64,000 nt of DNA. Origin: Cellulosimicrobium cellulans (GTDB taxonomy: Bacteria > Actinomycetota > Actinomycetes > Actinomycetales > Cellulomonadaceae). Both the position numbers and the translations under genes were made by a program. Location: positions 17,472 to 81,471 of the forward strand of contig NZ_BJNZ01000020.1 in assembly GCF_006539945.1 (NCBI RefSeq), in the 5' to 3' direction. Below, piece after piece: positions 38,892-47,507 of the stretch (its first letter is position 1; each line of letters begins with the position of its first letter). A model generated the notes under the pieces. It saw only the letters and a program-made list of their open reading frames with translations. It searched no databases and was not told the origin of the DNA.

Positions 38892-39950
38892 GTGCCCTCT
38901 TCCCGCACCGTGCACCGCCAGCCCGTCCGCCGCGCCGTCCTCGCGCTCCCGACCGCGACGCTCGCCGTGCTGCTCGCCGCCTGCTCGGCGGGCACCACGC
39001 CGGGTGACGACCCGACCGCGGGCGGCGACGCCGCGCCGTCGGGCGGTGCACCGGTGCAGACGACCTACCCGCTCACGCTCGACGACTGCGGGTTCGAGGT
39101 GACGTTCGACGCGGCGCCGGAGCGCGTCGTGACGATCAAGTCGAGCACCACCGAGATGCTGCTCGCGCTCGGGCTGGGCGACCGGATCGTCGCGAGCGCC
39201 TTCGCCGACGGACCGGTCCCCGAGTCCCTGGCGGATGCCGCGGCGGAGGTCCCCGCGGTCGCGGAGCCGCTGTCGGACCAGGTCCCCGGGGCCGAGGCGG
39301 TCCTGGAGACCGAGCCCGACCTCGTCTACGCGGGCTGGGAGTCCAACCTCACGGCCGACGGCGCGGGCGACCGGGAGACCCTCGCACGGCTCGGTGTCGC
39401 GACGTACGTCTCCCCCGCTGCGTGCAAGGCTCCGGAGTACATGCCCGACCCGCTGACGTTCGACGACGTGTTCGCCGAGATCACCGAGGTCGGCACGATC
39501 TTCGACGTCCAGGACGCGGCCGCCGACCTCGTCGCGGAGCAGCGCGCGACGCTCGACGGCGTCGCCCGGGACGAGCGCGGGCTCACGGCCCTGTGGTACT
39601 CGTCGGGCGACGACATCCCGTACGTCGGCGCGGGCATCGGCGCGCCGCAGATGATCATGGACGCCGTCGGGCTGGAGAACGTCGCGGGCGACGTGCACGA
39701 CACCTGGACCGCGTTCGCGTGGGAGGAGGCGATCGCCGCCGATCCCGACGTCCTCGTCCTCGTCGACGCCGCGTGGAACACGGCCGAGGCGAAGATCGAG
39801 CGGCTCGAGTCCAACCCGGCGACGGCCGAGATGACCGCGGTGCGCGAGGGCCGCTACCTGACGATCCCGTTCCCGGCGACCGAGGCCGGCGTGCGCAACG
39901 TCGATGCCGTCGTGGACCTCGCCGCGCAGCTGGAGGCGCTCGACCTGTGA
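38892..39950 (+). CDS. Putative F420-0 ABC transporter, substrate-binding lipoprotein
   Basis: 352 residues. The signal peptide ends in the lipobox LLAACSAG, so it is a membrane-anchored lipoprotein. The mature part is a type III (BtuF/FecB-like) binding protein with the stretch YPLTLDDCGFEVTFDAAPER and VVTIKSSTTEMLLALGLGDR, which I recall as characteristic of the proposed F420-0 importer family rather than of siderophore binders. The F420-0 assignment is a published proposal based on context, and the ligand is not proven. Its TGA overlaps a GTG that could begin the permease, and a long hairpin follows at once. Confidence 0.8.
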   Translation: MPSSRTVHRQPVRRAVLALPTATLAVLLAACSAGTTPGDDPTAGGDAAPSGGAPVQTTYPLTLDDCGFEVTFDAAPERVVTIKSSTTEMLLALGLGDRIVASAFADGPVPESLADAAAEVPAVAEPLSDQVPGAEAVLETEPDLVYAGWESNLTADGAGDRETLARLGVATYVSPAACKAPEYMPDPLTFDDVFAEITEVGTIFDVQDAAADLVAEQRATLDGVARDERGLTALWYSSGDDIPYVGAGIGAPQMIMDAVGLENVAGDVHDTWTAFAWEEAIAADPDVLVLVDAAWNTAEAKIERLESNPATAEMTAVREGRYLTIPFPATEAGVRNVDAVVDLAAQLEALDL

Positions 39951-39983
39951 CCGCAGCCGACCGCGCGACCACCCCGGGCCCGC

Positions 39984-40041
39984 CGAGAAGTGCCTATCCG
40001 CCCCCGGATCGCCCGCATCCGGGGCGGATGCGCACTTCTCG
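39984..40041 (+). repeat. 58-nt inverted repeat at the lipoprotein-permease junction
   Basis: Arms CGAGAAGTGC...GCACTTCTCG pair over about 25 positions with one mismatch, one G-U pair and a single-base bulge, around a 7-nt loop. The permease ATG at 40028 lies inside the right arm. It may be a dispersed REP-like repeat, an mRNA 3'-end stabiliser for the lipoprotein transcript, or a hairpin that hides the permease start. Confidence 0.75.
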
Positions 40042-41056
40042 CCGCGGTGCCGCGTGGTGGGTACCCGTCGGGGTGGCCGCGCTCGTCGCGACGGTCCTCG
40101 TCACGGTGACGATCGGGCCGGCGGACCTCGCGGTCGGCGACGTGTGGCGCTCGGTCGCGACCCACCTCGGGCTCGGGGGACTGCTCGGGCTCGAACCGCC
40201 GGGCGCGCTGCAGGACGGGATGGTGTGGCAGCTGCGTCTGCCCCGCGTGCTCACCGCCGCGGCCGTCGGCGCCGGTCTGGCCGTGTGCGGCGTCGTCATG
40301 CAGTCGCTCACCCGGAACCCCCTCGCGGACCCGTACCTCCTCGGGCTGTCGTCGGGTGCGTCGCTCGGCGCGGTGCTCGTGCTGGTCGCCGGCTGGACGG
40401 TGCTGCTCCCGGTCGCCGCGTTCGGCGGTGCGGTGCTCGCGCTCGTCGCGGCGCTCGGCCTCGCGGGGGCGCTCGGGGCGCTCACGCCCACGCGGACCGT
40501 GCTCGCGGGCCTCGCGGTGAGCCAGCTCGCGGCGGCCGCGACGAGCTTCGTCATCTTCTGGTCCGCGACGGGCGACTCCTACCGCGAGATCCTCTCGTGG
40601 CTCATGGGGTCGGTGGCCGGGGCGACGTGGACCTCCGTCGCGGTCGCGGGCGGCGCGACGCTCGTGCTCGGGACGCTGCTCGCGTCGACCGGCTCCGTGC
40701 TCGACGCCTTCACGTTCGGGGACACCGCGGCCTCCGCGCTCGGGGTCGACGTCGCGCGCGTGCGCTGGACGCTGCTCGTGGGCGTCGCCCTGCTCACCGG
40801 GGCGCTCGTCTCGCAGACCGGATCGATCGGGTTCGTCGGGTTGATCCTGCCGCACGCGGTGCGGCTCCTCACGGGCGCGCGGCACCGCCTCCTGCTGCCG
40901 TTGTCCGCGCTGTTCGGCGCGACGTTCCTCGTCTGGGCGGACACGCTCGCGCGCACCGTGTTCGCGCCGCGCGAGCTGCCCGTCGGGATCGTCACCGCCG
41001 CGATCGGCGCGCCGGTGTTCGCGCTGCTCCTGTGGCGCGGGAGGAAGGCCGCATGA
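40028..41056 (+). CDS. Putative F420-0 ABC transporter, permease
   Basis: 342-residue FecCD/BtuC-type permease with about ten membrane helices. Family motifs are LRLPRVLTAAAVGAGLAVCG, MQSLTRNPLADPYLLGLSSGAS, FVGLILPHAVRLLTGARHR and the final LPVGIVTAAIGAPVFALLLWR. The ATG at 40028 is taken as start because the membrane domain begins there. A GTG at 39947 that overlaps the lipoprotein stop would add 27 residues translated through the hairpin. The gene overlaps the ATPase gene by ATGA. Together with its neighbours it forms a complete importer. Confidence 0.85.
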   Translation: MRTSRRGAAWWVPVGVAALVATVLVTVTIGPADLAVGDVWRSVATHLGLGGLLGLEPPGALQDGMVWQLRLPRVLTAAAVGAGLAVCGVVMQSLTRNPLADPYLLGLSSGASLGAVLVLVAGWTVLLPVAAFGGAVLALVAALGLAGALGALTPTRTVLAGLAVSQLAAAATSFVIFWSATGDSYREILSWLMGSVAGATWTSVAVAGGATLVLGTLLASTGSVLDAFTFGDTAASALGVDVARVRWTLLVGVALLTGALVSQTGSIGFVGLILPHAVRLLTGARHRLLLPLSALFGATFLVWADTLARTVFAPRELPVGIVTAAIGAPVFALLLWRGRKAA

Positions 41057-41973
41057 GCCAGACGACGCGCACGACGACGCACGTGGGCCCCACGGTCGGC
41101 CCCGGCACGGTGCGGGACCGCCCCGGCGACGCGGCGCTGCGGAACCCGTCCGGTGAGCAGGACGCGGCGGGGCTCGACGCCGCGCGCGTGTCCTGGTCCG
41201 TCGACGGTCGCCTGATCCTCGACGGCGTCGACTGCACCGCACCGGCCGGCGCGGTGAGCGGGCTGCTCGGGCCCAACGGCTCCGGCAAGTCGACGCTCCT
41301 GCGCGTGCTCGCGGGGGTGCGCGCCCCGTCCACGGGGTCCGACGGCGCCACGCACGCACGCTTCGACGGCGCGGACCTGCTCACGATGCCGCGGCGGCAG
41401 CGCGCGCGAGTCCTCTCGCTCGTCGAGCAGGACGCGACGACCGACCTCCCGCTCTCCGTGCTCGACGCCGTGCTGCTGGGCCGCATCCCCCACCGCTCGC
41501 TCCTCGCAGGCGACTCCGCGCACGACCGGGAGGTCGCGACCGCGGCGCTCGCCCGCGCGGGGATGACCGCTTTCGCGGACCGCGAGGTCGCGACGCTCTC
41601 GGGCGGCGAGCGCCAGCGCGTGCACCTGGCGCGCGCGCTCGCCCAGGAGCCCGCGCTGCTCCTGCTCGACGAACCGACCAACCACCTCGACATCGCCGCG
41701 CAGCTCGACACGATGCGTGTCCTGCGCGACCTCGCCGACGACGGCGTGACCGTCCTCGCCGCGCTGCACGACCTCAACCTCGCCGCCCAGACGTGCGACC
41801 ACGTCGTCGTGATCGCGGACGGCCGGGTCGTCGCGGCGGGCGACGTGCGCGAGGTCCTGGTCCCCGAGGTGCTCGACCCGGTCTACGGCGTGCGGTGCGA
41901 GGTGCTCACGCACCCGGGCACCGGTCGACCCGTGCTCACGTTCACCCCGATGGAGCACGATCCGGGCCGGTGA
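41053..41973 (+). CDS. Putative F420-0 ABC transporter, ATP-binding protein
   Basis: 306-residue FepC/BtuD-type ATPase. Walker A LLGPNGSGKSTLLRVLAG, Q-loop near LVEQDAT, signature LSGGERQRVHLARALAQEP, Walker B ALLLLDEPTNHLD and H-loop AALHDLNLA are all present. The N-terminal 45 residues are an unstructured Thr/Gly/Pro-rich extension unusual for this class. Start ATG at 41053 overlaps the permease TGA. Last gene of the operon, followed by a hairpin shared with the convergent glycosidase gene. Confidence 0.87.
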   Translation: MSQTTRTTTHVGPTVGPGTVRDRPGDAALRNPSGEQDAAGLDAARVSWSVDGRLILDGVDCTAPAGAVSGLLGPNGSGKSTLLRVLAGVRAPSTGSDGATHARFDGADLLTMPRRQRARVLSLVEQDATTDLPLSVLDAVLLGRIPHRSLLAGDSAHDREVATAALARAGMTAFADREVATLSGGERQRVHLARALAQEPALLLLDEPTNHLDIAAQLDTMRVLRDLADDGVTVLAALHDLNLAAQTCDHVVVIADGRVVAAGDVREVLVPEVLDPVYGVRCEVLTHPGTGRPVLTFTPMEHDPGR

Positions 41974-42042
41974 CGAACGTCGTACCAGGCCGGTGGGGCG
42001 CGTCCGCCCACGCGGTTCGGCGACCGGTCGCGCACCCGCCGG

Positions 42043-42076
42043 GCGGTGGGCGCCACCACGTTCCCGCGCCCACCGC
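42043..42076. terminator. Bidirectional terminator hairpin
   Basis: GCGGTGGGCGC and GCGCCCACCGC, an 11-bp perfect stem with a 12-nt loop, between the convergent importer ATPase and glycosidase genes. Confidence 0.55.
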
Positions 42077-42091
42077 CTGCACGGGCTGCGG

Positions 42092-45004
42092 CTACCCGCA
42101 GCTCACCGCGTCGTACGCCGCCTCCACGGTCGACGAGCGGTCCGCGATCGTCGCGCTGACGCTCACCGTGCCGGCGTCGAACGCCTCCTGGCGCGAGCCG
42201 AACGCCTGGTAGGCGCTCGTGCCGACGGCGACCTCGTCGAACTGGCGGCTGCCGTACGGCGTCGTCAGCTCGACGGCGGCAGGTGCCACGTCGGTGTTGA
42301 GCGCGCGCACCGCGAGGTATGCCCGTCCGGCGAGGCACCGCGCCCGTACCTCCACGTCCAGCGAGACCTCGACGGCCGTCGACGCGGTGTCCTCGGAGGC
42401 TTCCAGGATCCCGAAGCCGAGGAACTCGGCCCGGACGGTCTCCTCGCCTACGAGCTCGGTCGGCAGGGTCGCCGATGCGACGCCGTCGTCGAGGTAGACG
42501 GTCTGCGACCACTCCCCGGCGGTGAAGCGGACCTGACCTCCGGTCTGGAAGGTGTCCTCCGCCCGGACGGTAGCCGTGACCGTCGCCGGACCACCCTGAC
42601 CGGGCGAGTCGACCGTGAGCTCGGTCGTCGTGGGCACGTCGCTGTTCGCGATGCCCCGGATGTCGTTCCACTCCCGCAGGGTGATGGGGATGACGGTGCC
42701 GTGGCGCGGGCGCGGCACGCCCGCGTTGGTCATCGTGATCTCCCGCGCGTCCCACGTCGGAGCCTCGATGTCCTCGCTGCACGCGGCCTGGTAGCCACCA
42801 CCGTTCGTGTACCGGTCCGCCCAGAGGTAGAACTGGTCCGGGCAGGCGGTGTCGCCGGGGTTCGCCCGGAACACGATCGGACCCTCGTAGCCCTGATCCG
42901 GCGCCCAGGTGGTGCGGCCCAGCGCCGGGGCGAGAAGCTCCCAGTCCTCGATGTCGCTGTCGAGGAACTCGGTGTGCTTCTCGGAGAAGACGTCCGATCC
43001 CGCGTTGCCGGCCTCGTTCTTGGTGAAGCGGTAGTACTCCTCACCCACCTTGATCGCGGTGGTGTCGATCCGCGACAGCGGGAACGGGTCCTGCCAGACC
43101 CGCGGTTCGGAGAACGTCTGGAAGTCGCGCGTGGTGTTGTACCACATCTGGGCGTTGCCCTGACCGGTCCGGTTCACCGGGTCGTCCCACAGCGACTGGG
43201 CCCAGAAGACCGCGTAGGCGCCGATCTCCTCCACCCACAGCGACTCCGGCGCGAAGGCGTTGCCCGCGTCGTCCGGTGCGACCTTCACGTGTCGCTGCGG
43301 CGTCCAGTGCACCAGGTCGTTGGACTCGAACACCTCGATGTGCTGGGTGTCGTTGATCGCGTAGCCACCCTGGTCGTACCAGTTGAGGTCGGTGGCGATC
43401 ATGTAGAAGGTGTCGCCGTCAGGCGAGCGGACGATGTGCGGATCGCGCAGACCTTGGTCTCCCAGCTGAGAGATCAGCGACGGTCGACCACCGGTCAGCC
43501 CGGTCCAGTCCAGCGCCGTGTTCCCGTTGGACGTGGCGAACATGATCTGCTCGCCGTCGGCGATGTTCTCCCCCTTGAAGTAGCCCATGAAGTAGCGCTC
43601 GTGCTCCTCCGCGCGGGGCAGCGCTCTGATCGTGATGTCGAACGATCTGGTCTGCGACTCAACACCCCGAGAGATCGTGGCCGTCAGCGTCGCCGACGCG
43701 TCGGGATGCCCGTACGGAGGGCGGGTCACCTCACCGGTCGGGGTGACGAGATCCGAGGTCGAGTCCCACGTGATCGTCGACCCGAACTCGCCCTCGGCAG
43801 GCAGGGTGATGTTGCCCCGCACGTCGTCCGCGTCGTAGAGATCCAGGTCGAGGCTGTCGCGCTCGACAGCCTCGGCGTCGTCGAACTCTGCCTCGATCGT
43901 GACGACGACCTCGCGTGTCATGACCTCCGTCCCCTTGCGCAGCGTCGCGGTCAGCGTCGCGGTAGCGTCCGCCTCGCCGAGCGCCGGTCGCGTGATCCGA
44001 CCGGTCACCGGGACCTTGGGAGCGGTCGCGGGCGGGGTGTAGACGTCGACGACGGACGGGTCCGAGCTCTCCCACGTGATCTCCGACCCGGCCACGGAAC
44101 CTCTCTCCGGCAGCTCGATGTCCTGCACGATCGCGCTTGCCAGGCCGAGGTCGATCGCCTGGGCGTCGGCCATGACGCCGGTCGCGTTCGTCTCCGCAGC
44201 CAGGTCGAGCACCTCGTCGACGTCCACCGCTCGGTCGTACACCCGGAAGTCGCTGATCGTGCCGCGGAACGAGTAGTCCCCCGGATTCTGCGACCGGGCG
44301 AGGAAGTTGCAGTTCGTGCCCGCGCCCGGGTTCACGGAGGGCGGTGTCGTGAGATCGCTGACCTGAGCGTGCTGCACACCGTCCACGTAGAGCGTGCCGG
44401 TCCAGGTCAGACCGCCCTCGTCGAGAGACTGGGTGTAGGTCACGTGCTGCCAGGCACCCTCGGGCAGACGCTCGCTCCGCTGGACGTCCGTCGCGCCGAC
44501 GCGGACACGGAAGTGGTCTCCTGGGCGACGTGCGGCGTTGTTCGAGGCGAAGATGGAGCCCTGGAGGCCCGTGCCGGCGTCGCACCCTCCCGACGAGCTG
44601 CCGAAGCTCCACATCTGGTGGTTGCCGACGTTCGCCGGGTCGACCCACACGTCGTAGTCGACCGTCATCTCTGACATGCCGGCGGTGAGATCGTCCGGCA
44701 GATCGACGTATGCCCCGTCCAGTGCGCCCTGGTACGACTCCGGGTTGAACCTCACGCCCGCACCCGTCAGGGCCGCCTTGTCCGGGTTGACCAGGATCGC
44801 GTTGGCTGCCGGGCCCGCGCTCCCGGAGTTGGCCAGGACCGTCCCGCTGGTCTCGTCAAGGCGGAAGTGGTGCACGAGGCCGTCCGTGACGTCCGCGTGC
44901 GCCGTGGTGACACCGACCGTGCCGACACCGCACGTGGCGAGGATCGTGGCGATGCCGAGGAGTCGGACGCGCCCCGACCTTCGTTCGCTGGCTGTTGAGA
45001 TCAT
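42092..45004 (-). CDS. Secreted modular GH43-like glycosidase with LamG and Ig-like domains
   Basis: 970 residues. The signal peptide ends near TTAHA (about residue 37). Then come a LamG/concanavalin-type domain (about 40-270; VTDGLVHHFRLDETSG...), two atrophied bacterial Ig-like domains (about 285-370 and 385-465; TWESSDPSVVD and TWDSTSDLV), a five-bladed GH43-type catalytic region (about 470-760; LRDPHIVRSPDGDTFYMIATD holds the probable base Asp, and EGPIVFRANPG a probable acid Glu), a Big_3-like Ig domain and a C-terminal beta domain. Probably an extracellular arabinan- or xylan-directed enzyme; the substrate is not determinable. AAAGGAG precedes the ATG at 45004. Its somewhat lower GC than the neighbours hints at acquisition. 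Confidence 0.82.
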   Translation of the reverse strand: MISTASERRSGRVRLLGIATILATCGVGTVGVTTAHADVTDGLVHHFRLDETSGTVLANSGSAGPAANAILVNPDKAALTGAGVRFNPESYQGALDGAYVDLPDDLTAGMSEMTVDYDVWVDPANVGNHQMWSFGSSSGGCDAGTGLQGSIFASNNAARRPGDHFRVRVGATDVQRSERLPEGAWQHVTYTQSLDEGGLTWTGTLYVDGVQHAQVSDLTTPPSVNPGAGTNCNFLARSQNPGDYSFRGTISDFRVYDRAVDVDEVLDLAAETNATGVMADAQAIDLGLASAIVQDIELPERGSVAGSEITWESSDPSVVDVYTPPATAPKVPVTGRITRPALGEADATATLTATLRKGTEVMTREVVVTIEAEFDDAEAVERDSLDLDLYDADDVRGNITLPAEGEFGSTITWDSTSDLVTPTGEVTRPPYGHPDASATLTATISRGVESQTRSFDITIRALPRAEEHERYFMGYFKGENIADGEQIMFATSNGNTALDWTGLTGGRPSLISQLGDQGLRDPHIVRSPDGDTFYMIATDLNWYDQGGYAINDTQHIEVFESNDLVHWTPQRHVKVAPDDAGNAFAPESLWVEEIGAYAVFWAQSLWDDPVNRTGQGNAQMWYNTTRDFQTFSEPRVWQDPFPLSRIDTTAIKVGEEYYRFTKNEAGNAGSDVFSEKHTEFLDSDIEDWELLAPALGRTTWAPDQGYEGPIVFRANPGDTACPDQFYLWADRYTNGGGYQAACSEDIEAPTWDAREITMTNAGVPRPRHGTVIPITLREWNDIRGIANSDVPTTTELTVDSPGQGGPATVTATVRAEDTFQTGGQVRFTAGEWSQTVYLDDGVASATLPTELVGEETVRAEFLGFGILEASEDTASTAVEVSLDVEVRARCLAGRAYLAVRALNTDVAPAAVELTTPYGSRQFDEVAVGTSAYQAFGSRQEAFDAGTVSVSATIADRSSTVEAAYDAVSCG

Positions 45005-45446
45005 GCGATCGCGCACTCCTTTGTGGTGGTCGTGACCTGCAGCGCGAAACGGCGCTCGAGGCAGCCGTACCTCTGACTACCTCTCGGAGCCGAGGCACCG
45101 ATCTCGACGAGCCGTGCGGTCGTCGTCGACCGCAGGTGAGACCGGGCGCTCGCGTTGATCCCAGATTGTGTGCGTTAACATTTTGGGTGTCAAGGGTCAC
45201 GCCGACGCCTCGACAGCACGGGCACGACGGCGTCCTCGAGCGGCGTGGCACGACGTACCGGACCGACACCAGCGCGTCGTGACGCCGACGGGAGACACGC
45301 CGCCCAGCGGTCAGAGACCCCGGAGGCGGCCGAGGTGGATGCGCGGGGCGACGGTGCAGTCGGCGTCAGAACCGTGGGGCATCAAGCCGTGAGCCTGGCG
45401 GCCACCCGCGGACCGAAGGTGGACGTCGGGTCGATCACCGGCATCG
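45005..45446. other. Intergenic region upstream of the glycosidase gene
   Basis: 442 bases without a gene. It contains the 5' leader of the glycosidase mRNA (about 150 nt), its promoter and operator at 45165-45193, and then about 250 bases up to the CoA-binding protein stop in which I see no convincing gene, RNA or strong hairpin. Confidence 0.5.
45165..45193 (-). promoter_or_regulatory. Glycosidase promoter with LacI-type operator
   Basis: On the minus strand a consensus -35 TTGACA (45188-45193), a 17-nt spacer and -10 CACAAT (45165-45170). TGTTAACGCACACA (45167-45180) lies over the spacer and -10 and matches the LacI-family pattern TGnnAnCGnTnnCA except at one position. Sugar-responsive repression is likely. 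No lacI-family gene lies in the window. Confidence 0.65.
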
Positions 45447-45908
45447 TCAGGCATCCTCGACGGTGTGGACGCCGGCTCGCGCGCCGAGCCGCGGGAGCTC
45501 GATCGCGGGGCAGCGGTCCATGACCATGTCGAGGCCGGCGCCACGGACTCGGCGCGCGGCGTCCTCGTCGATCACGTCGAGCTGGAACCAGACGGCCTTC
45601 GCGCCGATCGCGACGGCCTGGTCGGCGACGGCGCCCGCGAGCTCGGAGCGCACGAACACGTCGACGACGTCGACGGGGAACGGCACGTCCGCGAGCGTCG
45701 CGAAGCCCTGCTCGCCGTGCACGGTCTCCGCGGCCGGGTGCACCGGGACGATGCGCTTGCCGTGCTGCTGCAGCACGCGCGCCACCCCGTACGCGGCGCG
45801 CGACGCGTTGTTCGACAGGCCGACGACGGCCCAGGTCTCGGTGCCCTCGAGCACCCGACGGATGGTCTCCTGCTCGTCGGCCGGCACGGCCGCTGCGACG
45901 TCGCTCAT
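45447..45908 (-). CDS. CoA-binding domain protein
   Basis: 153-residue stand-alone CoA-binding (Rossmann-like) protein of the YccU type. WAVVGLSNNASRAAYGVARVLQQHGKRIVPVHP carries the nucleotide-binding loop (here cited from WAVVG to VPVHP), VDVVDVFVRSE and AVWFQLDV follow, and the MDRCPAIE box near the C-terminus holds the conserved Cys. Its biological role is unknown. Start ATG at 45908. It stands alone between the glycosidase promoter region and the DUF1772 gene. Confidence 0.9.
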   Translation of the reverse strand: MSDVAAAVPADEQETIRRVLEGTETWAVVGLSNNASRAAYGVARVLQQHGKRIVPVHPAAETVHGEQGFATLADVPFPVDVVDVFVRSELAGAVADQAVAIGAKAVWFQLDVIDEDAARRVRGAGLDMVMDRCPAIELPRLGARAGVHTVEDA

Positions 45909-45983
45909 GTCGTGCGCAACCAGGCCCCCGCCGCGGCTATTCCGCGACGAGGGCCCGGTGACCCGGTGTCAGGTCAGGTCAGG

Positions 45984-46454
45984 TCAGACGAGCGCGAGCA
46001 CGAGGAGCGCGCTGGCCGCCGCCCCGGCGACGGTCCGCACGTGGTTCCACGCGAGCCAGCGCGGGAAGAACGTCGTCCACGCGGCGGCGAGGTCCGCGGG
46101 CCGCTCCGCCGCGGCGTCGAGACGCTCGTTGAGCGGGACGTTGCCCACGGCCGTGACGCCGAGGATCCCGACGGCGGAGACCACCGCACCCGCGAGCGCC
46201 CACCCCGCGCCGGACGTCCCGCCGACCAGGCCGACGACGGCCGCCGCCGCAGGCACGAGCACGCTCGCCGCGAGCAGGAGCATGAGCGGGGGCCGCAGCG
46301 CGTCCCGGTTGATCGCGACCATCGCGGTGCCCGCGCCGGCGGCGGGCAGGCGGCGCAACCCGCCCATGACGAACGTGGAGAACGCGAAGAGCACCCCGCC
46401 CGCGAGCCCCGTCGCGACCGCGCCCGCGACCACGAGCACCACGAAGGCGCTCAC
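45984..46454 (-). CDS. DUF1772 (anthrone oxygenase-like) membrane protein
   Basis: 156 residues with four predicted membrane helices and the DUF1772 signature GNVPLNERLD. The family includes fungal anthrone oxygenases, but most bacterial members have unknown function. The GTG at 46454 overlaps the stop of the NmrA-like gene (GTGA), so the two are translated together. Its own stop lies within a short TGACC repeat, four copies. Divergent AraC control of the pair is plausible. Confidence 0.82.
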   Translation of the reverse strand: MSAFVVLVVAGAVATGLAGGVLFAFSTFVMGGLRRLPAAGAGTAMVAINRDALRPPLMLLLAASVLVPAAAAVVGLVGGTSGAGWALAGAVVSAVGILGVTAVGNVPLNERLDAAAERPADLAAAWTTFFPRWLAWNHVRTVAGAAASALLVLALV

Positions 46455-47344
46455 GAGGGCTGCCCGGACGTCGACGGGACCGTCGCCGACCAGGCCGCTG
46501 CCTCGCGCGCCGCGAAGTCGCGGAAGTCCCGCGGATCGCGGCCCAGCGCCTGCCGGACGCCGTCCGCGACCGGGGTCCCGCGCCCGTCGAGCACCTCGGT
46601 GAAGAGGTAGCGCATGAGGCCGACGACGTCCTCGGGAAGCCCGATCGCCCGCAGCCCCGCGACGAACTCGTCCATCGTGATCGGCACGAACCGCACGTCG
46701 CGCCCGCTCGCGGCCGCGATCTCGGCCACGGCCTCGGCGAACGTGATCGCGCGCGGCCCGGTGAGCTCGTAGACGCGGCCGGCGTGCGCGTCGTCGACGA
46801 GGGCCGCGACCGCGACCTCGGCGACGTCCTCGAGGTCGACGAACGGCTCGGCGACCCGGTCCACGGGCAGCGCGAGGACGCCGTCGAGCACGGGCTCGAG
46901 CAGGAAGCTCTCGCTGAAGTTCTGGTCGAAGAACGCGCACCGGACCACGGTGCGGGCGGGGAACGCGTCGGCGACGAGCACCTCCGCGCGCTGCGCCTCG
47001 ACCTCGCCGCGACCCGAGAGCAGGACGAGCCGGCGCACGCCCGCCTCCCGGGCGAGGGCCGCGAACCGGGCGACGGTCTCCGGGGAGCCCGGGACGGCGA
47101 GGTCGGGCACGTACACCACGTACACGGCCTCAGCCCCGGTGACCGCGGGGGCCCACGTGGTCTCGTCCTCCCAGTCGAAGCGGACGGCCCCCGAGCGCGA
47201 CGCGCGCCGCACGGGGACTCCGAGCGCGTCGAGGCGGTCGGCCACCCGGTGGCCGGTCTTGCCCGTGGCGCCGATGACGAGGACCGGGGCACCGTGCGAG
47301 TCGGTGGTCGGGGCGGCGGTCGGGCGCGGTGTCGTGGCGCTCAT
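46451..47344 (-). CDS. NmrA-like NAD(P)-binding protein
   Basis: 297-residue atypical SDR. The cofactor motif VLVIGATGKTGHRVADRL is intact, and the catalytic YxxxK is absent, as in NmrA/HSCARG-type sensors and related isomerase-like enzymes. DQNFSESFLLEP and ELTGPRAITFAEAVAEIA are family features. The ATG at 47344 follows AGGAGA at a good distance. The frame extends upstream without support. First of a two-gene unit with the DUF1772 gene, divergent from an AraC regulator. Confidence 0.88.
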   Translation of the reverse strand: MSATTPRPTAAPTTDSHGAPVLVIGATGKTGHRVADRLDALGVPVRRASRSGAVRFDWEDETTWAPAVTGAEAVYVVYVPDLAVPGSPETVARFAALAREAGVRRLVLLSGRGEVEAQRAEVLVADAFPARTVVRCAFFDQNFSESFLLEPVLDGVLALPVDRVAEPFVDLEDVAEVAVAALVDDAHAGRVYELTGPRAITFAEAVAEIAAASGRDVRFVPITMDEFVAGLRAIGLPEDVVGLMRYLFTEVLDGRGTPVADGVRQALGRDPRDFRDFAAREAAAWSATVPSTSGQPS

Positions 47345-47495
47345 GGTGTCTCTCCTGTCGAGGTCGGTGCGCGGACGACTGCCAGTCAACCGGGCTCCGG
47401 TGAGACGTCACATGGCCCTGACGCTCGTCTCCATACGCGATCGTCTCTGTCCTCCCTCGCCGACCGCGCTCTGGTCGAGGACCCGGGACCGTGCG

Positions 47496-47501
47496 TACCC
47501 T
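47496..47501 (+). promoter_or_regulatory. Candidate -10 box of the leaderless AraC gene
   Basis: TACCCT (TAnnnT) exactly 6 nt before the ATG at 47508, with no ribosome-binding site. Confidence 0.5.
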
Positions 47502-47507
47502 GACCGG

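Noticed and set aside
38892..41973. Siderophore or vitamin B12 importer
   Set aside because: The fold class fits, but the lipoprotein segment beginning YPLTLDDCG resembles the proposed F420-0 family and no siderophore or cobalamin genes are nearby. Kept as an alternative ligand only.
45967..45986. Four copies of GGTCA at the DUF1772 stop codon
   Set aside because: Short slippage-type repeat that only touches the stop codon; no effect on the protein or sign of regulation.
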